Shown here in pieces: positions 51,528-60,481 of a stretch of DNA of 64,000 bases; position 1 is the first letter of the stretch, and every line of letters starts with the position of its first letter. The position numbers and the translations under genes are program-made. Source of the DNA: Pedobacter nototheniae (GTDB taxonomy: Bacteria; Bacteroidota; Bacteroidia; Sphingobacteriales; Sphingobacteriaceae); contig NZ_RQRS01000007.1 of assembly GCF_004335085.1 (NCBI RefSeq), positions 102,887-166,886 of the forward strand. Direction: 5' to 3'. The notes below the pieces were generated by a model that was not told where the DNA came from, did not search any database, and worked only from the letters and a program-made list of their open reading frames with translations.

Positions 51528-51893
51528 TTAATCCTGCATTAACCAAGCTTTAGCCTGCTCCAGTTCATTGGGTTTAAAACCTTTTGAGCTTCCAGGTGTG
51601 GCTATTGTAAAAACATCGGTAAACCATTCTACGCCTTTTTCATGACTAACAACGGCGATTTTTTTCCATTTGGTAAAATTTTGCAACCCTGCTTTTGCAT
51701 CTTGCACCCACGCCCCTGCGGTAAAGTTTTTTACATCGGTATCCAATACCAGCAAATACCTTATTTCATCAAAGCGATCTACTATTCTTTTTAAACCTGG
51801 TAATAAAACATTTTTTAAATCGTCGGCATCAACTTCTCCAGTTGCCCTTACTCCAAAAACATTTTCTGGTAATCCTGTTATCTCTGTTAACAT
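51528..51893 (-). CDS. STAS/SEC14-like (SpoIIAA-like) protein
   Basis: The 121-residue soluble protein matches the SpoIIAA-like family: MLTEITGLPENVFGVRATGEVDADDL, then RYLLVLDTDVKNFTAGAWVQDAKAG and KKIAVVSHEKGVEWFTDVF, ending KAWLMQD. These proteins adopt a STAS/SEC14-like fold and their role in bacteria is not settled. It is the first gene of a small minus-strand set with the 50-residue protein and the MscS channel. The gene is divergent from the esterase lipoprotein. Confidence 0.85.
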   Translation of the reverse strand: MLTEITGLPENVFGVRATGEVDADDLKNVLLPGLKRIVDRFDEIRYLLVLDTDVKNFTAGAWVQDAKAGLQNFTKWKKIAVVSHEKGVEWFTDVFTIATPGSSKGFKPNELEQAKAWLMQD

Positions 51894-52040
51894 AGTTTTA
51901 TAAATTATTTACTTAGAACAAACTAATCCTAAAAGAAGTTTTTAATTAAAAAAATTCTTAAAAGTTGTTTTAATGTTTAAAACAGTTATCTAGCTGATGA
52001 TGTTATGGATATAAATTTTATCGAAACGAATAACTACCCT

Positions 52041-53159
52041 ATGAAAACTAATTTTATAAAGATTCCTGCTGCAATTTGTGCGCTTGGAATAATTTTTACC
52101 GCTTGTAATAGCAGTTCAAAAAACGGAACATCTAACGATACAACCAGGAGTGATACCAGTAAAGTTGTAGGCATAAAACCTGCTGGACCAGCCCCTGAAT
52201 GGGGTAAAACCATTAAGCCTGAAATGCAAGCCGTGATAGAAAAACTAGGCAGTTATGGCGATAAACCCATTGAGCAGTTAAGTGCTGTTGAAGCCCGAAA
52301 AAACCATACACCTACAGATGCTGTAATGGATTTGATTAAGCAAAATAACATTACAATACCTGCCCCAAAAGTAGATACAATGGGTAAGGATATTGATGTT
52401 AATGGAGCCAAAATTCATTTAAGGGTTTATACTCCTAAAGAAGGTAAAGGGCCTTTTCCATTAATTGTATATTATCATGGTGGGGGTTTTGTAATTGCCA
52501 ATATTGATGTTTATAATGCATCGGCACAGGCCATGGCAGAGCAAGTTGGTGCCGTTGTGGTTTCTGTAGCGTATCGCCTTGCTCCCGAAAATAAATTTCC
52601 AACCGCTCATAATGATGCTTTTGGTGCTTATGAATGGGCTGTTAAAAATGCGGTTAGCTTAAAGGCCGATCCTGCAAAGATTGCCGTTGTTGGCGAAAGC
52701 GCTGGTGGTAACCTGGCGGCAAACGTATCTATAATGGCTCGTGATAAACACATTATGGTTCCAGTACATCAAGTTTTAGTATACCCTATTGCTCAAGCTA
52801 ATATGGATACAGAATCTTACAAAACTTATGCTAATGCCAAACCTTTAAATAAAGCAATGATGGCTTGGTTTACCGAAAAATATGTAAACAGTATGCTTGA
52901 AGCGCAAGATCCAAGAATATCTTTAGTAAAGGCTAATTTAAAAGGTTTACCGCCCACAACTATAATTACAGCAGAAATTGATCCCCTAAATAATGACGGG
53001 GTAATGCTTGCCGATAAATTAAAAGCCGCAGGCGTTAGGGTTGATAGTAAAAATTATGAAGGGGTTACACATGAGTTTTTTGGTATGGCTGCTTTAGTAC
53101 CCGAGGCTAAACAAGCTCAGGCTTATGCTGCCGATCAATTAAAGGCTGCCTTTAAATAA
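52041..53159 (+). CDS. Lipoprotein alpha/beta hydrolase (HSL-type esterase)
   Basis: From the ATG at 52041 the protein has 372 residues with a lipoprotein signal peptide (MKTNFIKIPAAICALGIIFTACN, lipobox FTAC). The hydrolase domain carries the HSL-family oxyanion motif YYHGGGF, the nucleophile motif GESAGGN, an Asp in DPLNNDG and a His in GVTHEFFGM, together a full catalytic triad. It probably hydrolyses short-chain esters at the cell envelope. An ATG at 52005 would put the signal peptide 12 residues inward. A strong bidirectional terminator follows. Confidence 0.92.
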   Translation: MKTNFIKIPAAICALGIIFTACNSSSKNGTSNDTTRSDTSKVVGIKPAGPAPEWGKTIKPEMQAVIEKLGSYGDKPIEQLSAVEARKNHTPTDAVMDLIKQNNITIPAPKVDTMGKDIDVNGAKIHLRVYTPKEGKGPFPLIVYYHGGGFVIANIDVYNASAQAMAEQVGAVVVSVAYRLAPENKFPTAHNDAFGAYEWAVKNAVSLKADPAKIAVVGESAGGNLAANVSIMARDKHIMVPVHQVLVYPIAQANMDTESYKTYANAKPLNKAMMAWFTEKYVNSMLEAQDPRISLVKANLKGLPPTTIITAEIDPLNNDGVMLADKLKAAGVRVDSKNYEGVTHEFFGMAALVPEAKQAQAYAADQLKAAFK

Positions 53160-53184
53160 ATAACCACCCAAAAATAAAAAATTT

Positions 53185-53230
53185 AAGGCTCCATCGTAAT
53201 TGAATTGCAATTATGATGGAGCCTTTTTTA
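53185..53230. terminator. Bidirectional terminator between the esterase and araC-type genes
   Basis: A long stem with core AAGGCTCCATC / GATGGAGCCTT and one G-U pair, followed by TTTTTT on the plus strand and by a T-rich flank on the minus strand. The genes on both sides are convergent. Confidence 0.85.
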
Positions 53231-53248
53231 TGATGCCTTCTTTGTAAA

Positions 53249-54172
53249 TTAATTAGAAAACGATTGCCTAAACTCTACGGGTGATAGATTGGTTTTCAGC
53301 TTAAATAGCTTACTAAAAGACTGTGGATGCTCAAACCCTAGCGCATAGGCTATTTCTGCTACAGAAAGATCGGTTGTAGATAATTTTTCTTTAGCATGCT
53401 CAATTAGTTTTTCATGGATATGTTGTTGTGCCGTTAAGCCTGTAAGCACCTTTAATAAGCTACTTAAGTATTTTGAAGAAACATTTAGGGCATCGGCAAT
53501 ATCCTTAACCGTTGGTAATCCTTTGGTTAAAATATCGCCACTATCAAACCACTTGTTTAGCAGTGCTTCTAATTTATCCAAAAGTTTGTGATTGGTAATT
53601 TTACGCGTTAGAAACTGTCTGTTGTAAAACCGCTCAGAATAATTAAGTAAAACTTCTAAGTGCGCTATAATTATATTCTGACTAAAACTATCGATATTAG
53701 ATTGATACTCTTGCTTGATATTTTGTATAACGCCAATAATGGTTTTTTCCTCCTTATCAGACAGGAATAAAGCTTCACTTACCGAATAATCAAAATACTC
53801 ATATTGCCTTATTTGTTTAGCTAAGGGCGTATTCCATAAAAAATCAGGATGAATAAGCAACATCCAACCACTACGTTTAACGTTTTGTTCTGGCTCTACT
53901 TCTATCCTAAAAACCTGCCCTGGTGCAATAAAAAACATTAAGCCATCGTCAAAATCGTACTGTTGCTGTCCGTATTTTAGCTTACCATTTAACCCTCTTT
54001 TTACGGAGATCATATAAAAATCAAGTACCCAATTAAATTCGCTAATATCAGCAGGGCGCCTCATGGTGCTGTAATCTATAATACTAATAAGCGGATGCTC
54101 AGGTTTTGGCAAGCCCCTAAGTTGATGGTACTCTACTATTGTACTTACTCTTTTTGTTTTTATGCCAGACAT
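53249..54172 (-). CDS. AraC family transcriptional regulator
   Basis: The 307-residue protein has a cupin-like N-terminal domain (GLMFFIAPGQVFRIEVE, residues about 80-110) and a C-terminal AraC domain. That domain has TVKDIADALNVSSKYLSSLLKVLTG, QQHIHEKLIEHAKEKL and LSVAEIAYALGFEHPQSFSKLFKLKT. The target genes are not known. The NmrA-like gene lies 113 bases upstream on the same strand, which makes it a candidate, since similar AraC plus short-chain dehydrogenase pairs are common in Bacteroidota. Confidence 0.9.
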   Translation of the reverse strand: MSGIKTKRVSTIVEYHQLRGLPKPEHPLISIIDYSTMRRPADISEFNWVLDFYMISVKRGLNGKLKYGQQQYDFDDGLMFFIAPGQVFRIEVEPEQNVKRSGWMLLIHPDFLWNTPLAKQIRQYEYFDYSVSEALFLSDKEEKTIIGVIQNIKQEYQSNIDSFSQNIIIAHLEVLLNYSERFYNRQFLTRKITNHKLLDKLEALLNKWFDSGDILTKGLPTVKDIADALNVSSKYLSSLLKVLTGLTAQQHIHEKLIEHAKEKLSTTDLSVAEIAYALGFEHPQSFSKLFKLKTNLSPVEFRQSFSN

Positions 54173-54285
54173 GGGCTACTGCATTAAATTTATGGTAAAA
54201 TTAAAAATAAATAAAACCAGGCAAATCGCATCTATCAAAAAAGACTGCATTAAGGCTTTAATAAAGTGCAAACCGCTTAATTAAA

Positions 54286-55191
54286 TTATTGCTGATTAAA
54301 AACAGAAGCAAATTCAGTAGCAAAATCTGCAAGCTTTACCCTGCCCAGTACTGGTTTGTGCAAGTAGTAATCTTGGTATAATAAGCCACTACCCTGACTT
54401 GCCTGCATTTCAACAAAACCTTTAGCCACCTGTGTATTAAAGCCAATTGCCAACCATCCATTTAGTAATTGCTCATTGCTTATCACTTTCCACTCCAAAT
54501 CTGGCTTTCCAATTGCGTTGCCTAATGCTTTGGCAATTTCATTAGGAGATACCTCATCACTCGCTACGTATCTTACAGATCTACCGGTAAAAGGCAAATC
54601 CATTTCTTCGGCAATTACCGCAGCAATATCCAAAGGTGATACCCAAGGTTCTTTTTTATCCCCTCCATAGTTAGATATAATTGCCCCCTTACTTTTAATG
54701 GTATTAATAAAAGAGAACATATTAATGTAAAACCCAACTGGGCGAATAAATTTAATAGCTACATCCTGTGGTAGTTCACTTAATATTTGCTCTACATTGT
54801 AATGAAACTTAAGAATGCCATTGCCACGCTCCATATTTGCGCCAATACTACTTAAGTGTACCACTTGCTTTACACCTGTAGCCTCAATAGCATGTTTATA
54901 GTTTTCGCCAATTTTGCTAATCTTATTTATAAAATCTACGGAAGGATTGAACATATCTCCTGCCATTTCCATGGTTTCCATAAGGTAAACAATGTCGGCA
55001 TTTTTAAAAGTGCTGATTAAAAAATCTGTATCAAAAATACTTCCTATTGCAGCCTTTGCACCTAAGCTTTCTATAGCCTCTTTTCTTCTAGCATCGTTAC
55101 TAATTACGGTAACGACATGGTTGCTTTTAATTAAATGTTGGGTAAGTGGCTTTCCTATATTCCCTAAAGATCCAGTTAGTATAATATTCAT
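54286..55191 (-). CDS. NmrA-like NAD(P)-binding protein (atypical SDR)
   Basis: From ATG 55191 the 301-residue protein starts MNIILTGSLGNIGKPLTQHL, the GxxGxxG dinucleotide-binding motif. It then reads AIGSIFDTDFL, DIVYLME, and KQVVHLSSIGANMERG, and lacks the classical YxxxK catalytic pair, as in NmrA-like redox sensors or reductases. A start at 55215 would add MHKQITII before the Rossmann strand and is less likely. It probably binds NADP(H). The substrate is unknown. Confidence 0.88.
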   Translation of the reverse strand: MNIILTGSLGNIGKPLTQHLIKSNHVVTVISNDARRKEAIESLGAKAAIGSIFDTDFLISTFKNADIVYLMETMEMAGDMFNPSVDFINKISKIGENYKHAIEATGVKQVVHLSSIGANMERGNGILKFHYNVEQILSELPQDVAIKFIRPVGFYINMFSFINTIKSKGAIISNYGGDKKEPWVSPLDIAAVIAEEMDLPFTGRSVRYVASDEVSPNEIAKALGNAIGKPDLEWKVISNEQLLNGWLAIGFNTQVAKGFVEMQASQGSGLLYQDYYLHKPVLGRVKLADFATEFASVFNQQ

Positions 55192-55296
55192 AATTATTGT
55201 TATTTGTTTATGCAAAAATCCGCAATAGCAAATAACAAGAAATAACCAAAAGGCGTAATATTGAAGCCAAAAAGCATTTATTGAAAATCCTTTATA

Positions 55297-55341
55297 GGTA
55301 AAGCAGGGTTTATGTTTTTAACAATGCTACCCTGCTTTACC
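55297..55341 (-). terminator. Long inverted repeat after the CRD-protein gene
   Basis: A perfect 13-bp stem GGTAAAGCAGGGT / ACCCTGCTTTACC (55297-55309 and 55329-55341) lies 21 bases after the stop of the minus-strand gene. It has no strong T-run, so it could be a terminator or a palindromic repeat. Confidence 0.5.
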
Positions 55342-55362
55342 ATAATTTACCTTAAAAACGGA

Positions 55363-56583
55363 TTATTTAATTAAGGGCTTTATAGAAATTGTATCTTTTT
55401 GCGATGGCAAAATTGTAGTATATTCCTTTAATAAATTATCATTCATGGCTACACCATTTTTACAAATATTGCCCTTACTGTAAACCTCTTTACCAGGAAA
55501 TGGCTTTAAATCTGCAGATTGATCAATTTTAGTAACCAAAAACTCAGTTTTAAACTCAACAGTTTGATCGTAAATTGTTCCTAAAAACTTACCCCAAAGC
55601 TTACTGGCACCAATAATAGAGTAATAACTAGGGTAAATACCATTAGGCGTTGCAATATAATTAACATCAAAAATAAGCTTATATGGCTTGCCATGTAAAC
55701 CAAGAATATTTCTTTGCGGCGTTTTTTCTACAAATTTATCTGGTATTTCCATGTGGAATGATTTTAGTACAAAATCACTAGTTAGGTTTAACACCAGTTT
55801 ATATATTCCTTTCACGGCATCATCCTTAGGGCTAATGGTAATTTTTATGTCGCTACCATCCTTCTCATCAGCCTGCTCCTGTTTATACTTATAATCTGAT
55901 AAGGTTTTTATTGGGAAATACCTATCAATCATTCTAGATACTAATGCAAGTTGAAAGGCATGATTTGGAGAGATTTTCGAATTGAGATTGGCAACTGCAG
56001 AATCACCTTTAAATACTGCACGTTCATCATTTTTACACCTAGAGGCTAAGATTTTAAATTGTCCATCTTTTTTAGTTCGCTGGTCTAAAAAATATTCAGC
56101 CAGGGCATCAGCATACTCACTACATTTGCCATTAGTAAAAACAAGTTCTCTGTAATATCCACTCAGCTTCATTGGTTTAACTAGTGCATGGTTTACCTGC
56201 CTTTTTACGCTATCTAATACTTCTTTTAAGGATAACCGGGCAATAGTTACTTCATGTAGATTTTCGGCGTAATCATCAAGCTTTATTACAAGCGTATTTT
56301 CTTTTAATGCTTTATTTATTGCAATGGTTTTTGATTTATAACCAATGCTAGAAAAGGTGAGAGAATCTGTAGTGGCAAAAGGCGCTGGTAACGCAATTAT
56401 AAACTTACCATCGCTATTGGTAATGGAACTTAATCCTTTGGTTTTAAAATAAATGGTAACACCAGGAATGTTGCCATCGCCATTGGTAGAAATAACCGTA
56501 CCAGAAATGGTTTTATTATCCTGTGCAAATAGCCCTAGGCTACTGCTGATAATCAATAGAATGATGGAAATTTTCAACTTCAT
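55363..56583 (-). CDS. Secreted protein with carboxypeptidase-regulatory-like domain
   Basis: From the ATG at 56583 the protein has 406 residues and a signal peptide (MKLKISIILLIISSSLGLFAQ). The N-terminal carboxypeptidase-D-regulatory-like beta sandwich covers about residues 22-105 (ISGTVISTNGDGNIPGVTIYF, then FIIALPAPF). The remaining 300 residues are beta-rich with an YRE-type segment (KLSGYYRELVFTNGKCSEYADALAEYF), similar in layout to CRD-containing envelope proteins related to DUF5686. No TonB plug or barrel is present. It lies downstream of an Oar-like receptor on the same strand, separated by a terminator. Function unknown. Confidence 0.75.
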   Translation of the reverse strand: MKLKISIILLIISSSLGLFAQDNKTISGTVISTNGDGNIPGVTIYFKTKGLSSITNSDGKFIIALPAPFATTDSLTFSSIGYKSKTIAINKALKENTLVIKLDDYAENLHEVTIARLSLKEVLDSVKRQVNHALVKPMKLSGYYRELVFTNGKCSEYADALAEYFLDQRTKKDGQFKILASRCKNDERAVFKGDSAVANLNSKISPNHAFQLALVSRMIDRYFPIKTLSDYKYKQEQADEKDGSDIKITISPKDDAVKGIYKLVLNLTSDFVLKSFHMEIPDKFVEKTPQRNILGLHGKPYKLIFDVNYIATPNGIYPSYYSIIGASKLWGKFLGTIYDQTVEFKTEFLVTKIDQSADLKPFPGKEVYSKGNICKNGVAMNDNLLKEYTTILPSQKDTISIKPLIK

Positions 56584-56714
56584 TTGTTTGTGCTTATATG
56601 TGTTAATATTCAAGTATAATATTGTCTAAGATCACAAACCATCAAAAAAGTTACATTAAAAATAAGAAAATCTTTACTCACAGCACTGAGGTATAGATTA
56701 ATAGGCTGCGTACA

Positions 56715-56752
56715 AAAAGAAAAAGCCCCACAGATTTAAAACTTGTGGGGCT
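56715..56752 (-). terminator. Terminator of the Oar-like receptor gene
   Basis: On the minus strand AGCCCCACA / TGTGGGGCT (56724-56732 and 56744-56752) is followed by TTTTTCTTTTT, just after the receptor stop. Confidence 0.85.
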
Positions 56753-56760
56753 GTAATGTA

Positions 56761-59700
56761 TTAAAAACCGTAACGTAAACCTAACTGAAATTGATAGGTG
56801 TTACCACTCAAAGCAGATACCCCTGCATTGGTTCTTACAGTATATCCGTATTGATTGGTTGCCGGGTTAAAGCTGGCAATTTTATAAAGTTGTGTTGCAC
56901 CCAAGCTATGGTTTACGCCCTTATTTTTATTTAATAGATTGGCTACATTAAATAAATCGGCAGATAGCTCTAAGTATTGTTTTTTATAGGTTTTAATCTT
57001 TTTAAGAATCCTTAAATCAAACACACCGAAAAATGGATTAATACCTCCATTTCTTTCTGCCATTTTACCAAAACTTTTAGTGATGTATTCTTTAGCGCTA
57101 GGCTCAACCAAATCATTGTTTAAAATGGCGTTAATACCATCTTTAATCGCTTGCGGTGTGGTGGCAGCATTAGGATCATAAACATAAGCCAGATCATTCA
57201 TATCAACAAAATCGCCGTTTACGTTTCCATTTACTGTTAAGGAATATCTGCTTCCGCCTATGCCTGAGAAGCGTACGCCTACACTAAAACCATAAAAAGT
57301 TGGAGAGCTGCCATAAAAAACAATTTTGTTTCTAAAGTGATTGTCAGAATAACTCATTTGGCTTAAATCTCTTGGGTTATCCTTTACAAACAAACTACGT
57401 GTAGCACTATTGGCTACATTGCCGTTGTAAGAAGTATTATCTTTTGTTTGGTTCCATGTATAAGAGAATGATATTTCGCCATCCTTAAAGTATTTGTAAT
57501 CTGCATCTACCACAAAAGCCATTTGATTTACCTTGCCTACACTTTCCAGTTGTAATACGCGGCCTACTTCTGTTGTTTTTCTACCTTTTGTCCAATCCAC
57601 ATTTCCCTTTGCATCAATAGTATTTGCTGGTACATAAACGCCTCTATTATCTTCTGCTGCTATTCTGAAATAAGGATCATCAACCATATTTTTATCTAAA
57701 TACATATAATTGTGTCTTCCTAAACTTAAATAGCCTGCAAGGGTTATTCTAAAATTGCGACTAAAAAAGTGCGAATATGATGCGTTTGCTTTATACACCA
57801 AAGGTACTTTAGCATCTTTACCATTCATGTTTATGGTTGCCATTTTGGGTATTGCAGGGTTGCTTATTAAATCCAAACCGGGTGCCGAAGCTGGGTTTTG
57901 CCTGTAACTAGGGAAATTTGGTGTAGGTACCGAAGCTCCAGTTAAATCCACACTCAAAATACGCGATCCATCAAAAACCATATTGTTAATCATAGAGTAT
58001 GGGTTAAGCGCCGAACCTAAAATACCACCACCAAGCCTGATAATATTTTTACCATTTTGAGCTACATCCCAAGTAGCCTGTACGCGTGGTTGTATTTGCA
58101 AGCTCGATAATTTATTCGCTGTATTTAAGCCCAAAGTTCTATAAACTACCTCATTAAAGTTTGCATGATCCAAATAGGTTGTATAATCTAACCTTAAGCC
58201 TGCGGTTAAACTTAAACCTGGCAACAATTTGGTTTCTACTTGTGCATAAATATTTGGAGCCAATATGTTAAACTTCACATTTCTATCTGGCGATAAATAA
58301 ACTTCTCTTGTAAAGCGACTTGGTTTAAGGTTATCAAAGTTTGTTAAGCCATCAAAATAGAACCGTCCATTAACTTCGCTGCCATAAATGGTATTTTGAT
58401 TGGTAAAGGTAATGCCACCCCCAAAAGTGAAATTATATTTTCCCTTTGTCCAATATAAATTATCGGTAAGCTGTACAGAGTTGTTATTAAAGTAATCGCC
58501 ACCATAACGCTGCCCGCCAAGTTGTATATCTGTAGAGTATGGTTTGGTGCCACCAGCCACAGCAGATGAAACACCCATTACGGTTGCTCTAGGTATATTA
58601 TCGGCAGGTAATTCATCATTGGCAAATAGCTTATTATATTCCCAATAATACTGCAATTTAAGCTCGTTGGTTAAATTAGGAGTTACCACCGTACGTAAAG
58701 ATGCCATTAAGCTGTTGTTTATACTTTTTCTGGAGCTGTAAACCTCATAAATGTTAATTGCAGTATTATCACCATCAGATAAATTATCATAATCATAAAT
58801 AAAATTATTGCGGATGGTAAATAGATTTTTCGAATTGATTTGCCAATCTATACGTGCAAAGGCTGCATGTGTATTTTTCTTTTTACCAAACTGCCCAAAT
58901 TGTGGCGTATTGGCTACACCATACTTTGCCCTCGCAATTGATAAATAATTATCAAGCGTGGTTTGAGTAACATTATTACGTTTTTCATCATCGGCACCTT
59001 GTATATTGGCAATGGTAAATGGCCTCGAATCTGCCTGATGATCCCAAACAATAAAAAAGTGCGCTTTATCCTTTACAATTGGTCCTCCTAAAGAGAAACC
59101 ATACTGATAGGTAGAAAAATCTTGTGTTCGCTTTGCACCATTTAAACCGTACGGACTAGTAAGCCAATTGGCACGGGCATAAGTAAACACACTACCAGAA
59201 AAATCATTGGTACCCGATTTTGTAACCGTGCTAATTGTACCACCACCTGCATTACCATATGTAACATCGTACTGGTTGGTAACCACCTGAAACTCTCTTA
59301 TGGCTTCCATTGAAATAGAATAAGCACCAGTTGGCAAACCTCCAGAAATTGTGCCACGGGCAGACATGCCATCAATCGTGTAATTTGTTGCCGAACCCAG
59401 CTGACCGCTTAAACTACCACCTGAACCACTACTTAATGGAGATAAATCTGTTAGGGAAGTAAAATTACGCCCGTTAACAGGCAACCGTGCAATATCTTTA
59501 GGCGTAATGGCGGTTGATGATCCAATGTTTTCTATCTTATTACGTAATGATGTTGAGCTAGCCTTAACCTCTACCATTTGTAATTCTTCGGTTTTACCCG
59601 TCAGCTTAAAATCCACATGCAAAACATCGCCCTGGTTTAAAGTATAACCTGTTTGCTTTTGTGTGGCCATACCAACCATTGCCGCCGTAATACTATATGG

Positions 59701-59934
59701 CGAACCCAACGGAAGCTCTTTAAAGAAAAATACGCCCTTTTCATTTGTAGTGGTTTTTATCGTAAACCCTGTCGATTCATTTTTAATAATAATTGTAGCG
59801 CCCGGCAATAAGCCACTAGCATCGGTTACTTTTCCGGTAACATTGGCAAGGTTTGCCTGCCCCATACTTGCCATAACAAAGACGAGGTTAAATAAAGCAA
59901 TAAAAAATGTTTTTTTAAGGTAGCGGTTGTTCAT
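56761..59934 (-). CDS. TonB-dependent receptor, Oar-like
   Basis: The 1057-residue protein has a signal peptide (MNNRYLKKTFFIALFNLVFVMASMGQ). A carboxypeptidase-regulatory-like domain follows (about 30-120, VTGKVTDASGLLPGATIIIK), then a plug with IARLPVNGRNFTSLTDLSPL, NYTIDGMSARG and GGGTISTVTKSGTNDFSGS, and a long barrel ending TYQFQLGLRYGF. This order is typical of Oar/OmpA-like TonB receptors that have been linked to protein or peptide uptake and export. It is not part of a susCD pair. A strong terminator lies directly after the stop. The substrate is unknown. Confidence 0.9.
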   Translation of the reverse strand: MNNRYLKKTFFIALFNLVFVMASMGQANLANVTGKVTDASGLLPGATIIIKNESTGFTIKTTTNEKGVFFFKELPLGSPYSITAAMVGMATQKQTGYTLNQGDVLHVDFKLTGKTEELQMVEVKASSTSLRNKIENIGSSTAITPKDIARLPVNGRNFTSLTDLSPLSSGSGGSLSGQLGSATNYTIDGMSARGTISGGLPTGAYSISMEAIREFQVVTNQYDVTYGNAGGGTISTVTKSGTNDFSGSVFTYARANWLTSPYGLNGAKRTQDFSTYQYGFSLGGPIVKDKAHFFIVWDHQADSRPFTIANIQGADDEKRNNVTQTTLDNYLSIARAKYGVANTPQFGQFGKKKNTHAAFARIDWQINSKNLFTIRNNFIYDYDNLSDGDNTAINIYEVYSSRKSINNSLMASLRTVVTPNLTNELKLQYYWEYNKLFANDELPADNIPRATVMGVSSAVAGGTKPYSTDIQLGGQRYGGDYFNNNSVQLTDNLYWTKGKYNFTFGGGITFTNQNTIYGSEVNGRFYFDGLTNFDNLKPSRFTREVYLSPDRNVKFNILAPNIYAQVETKLLPGLSLTAGLRLDYTTYLDHANFNEVVYRTLGLNTANKLSSLQIQPRVQATWDVAQNGKNIIRLGGGILGSALNPYSMINNMVFDGSRILSVDLTGASVPTPNFPSYRQNPASAPGLDLISNPAIPKMATINMNGKDAKVPLVYKANASYSHFFSRNFRITLAGYLSLGRHNYMYLDKNMVDDPYFRIAAEDNRGVYVPANTIDAKGNVDWTKGRKTTEVGRVLQLESVGKVNQMAFVVDADYKYFKDGEISFSYTWNQTKDNTSYNGNVANSATRSLFVKDNPRDLSQMSYSDNHFRNKIVFYGSSPTFYGFSVGVRFSGIGGSRYSLTVNGNVNGDFVDMNDLAYVYDPNAATTPQAIKDGINAILNNDLVEPSAKEYITKSFGKMAERNGGINPFFGVFDLRILKKIKTYKKQYLELSADLFNVANLLNKNKGVNHSLGATQLYKIASFNPATNQYGYTVRTNAGVSALSGNTYQFQLGLRYGF

Positions 59935-60481
59935 AGTTTATATAAATAATAGATTAAAATAAAAGCAAATAATAAGTAGCACACAGTAAAACCTGCAACT
60001 ACTTTACATGGGATATGACCTACAATTACCGATAATAAAAACAACACAAAAGCAAGGTGATTTTTTTCAGCTTGCGGGAACTTTACGCTGCTTGCAACAA
60101 AAAAAGAAAGGTTTTTGGGGAGATTTGGGGTAAGCTTTAATTTACTTATGCATAAATACTTTGTTTGGTATGAGTTGCGCAAATGTACCATTGCACATAT
60201 TAACCGTTTGTTAACTCAACATTAAGGAATATGATGTTTTCGCGTTTTTAGCATATGCAGTATATATGCGTACCCAGTTTGGCTGTGATTTAATTATAAA
60301 TTTACAAATTGCACCATAGGCATAAATAAAACAAATGCTTTTTTCCTTATTTCTTATTCATCCTTAAATAATAAATATTCCAATAATACCATTAAGTGGT
60401 TTTTATGACCCGCAATTAAACTATTGGAAGCACAATTGAATAAAAGAATAGAGAAGTAATTAAATTAATCCTCCAAATAAA
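59935..60481. other. 547-base divergent intergenic region without a convincing gene
   Basis: The region lies between the Oar-like receptor (minus) and the adhesin-like gene (plus). It is AT-rich with no clear coding potential. It holds the -7 element at 60180-60187 for the receptor. A short minus-strand frame (59931-60191) lacks domain or family features. Nothing else is supported. Confidence 0.6.
60180..60187 (-). promoter_or_regulatory. TAnnTTTG -7 element upstream of the Oar-like receptor
   Basis: TACATTTG on the minus strand matches the consensus exactly. The start codon is about 245 bases downstream, so the receptor mRNA would have a long leader. Confidence 0.4.

Noticed and set aside
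59931..60191. Minus-strand 86-residue frame upstream of the Oar-like receptor
   Set aside because: No domain or family pattern, and it would start inside a likely promoter element. The sequence looks like an AT-rich leader.
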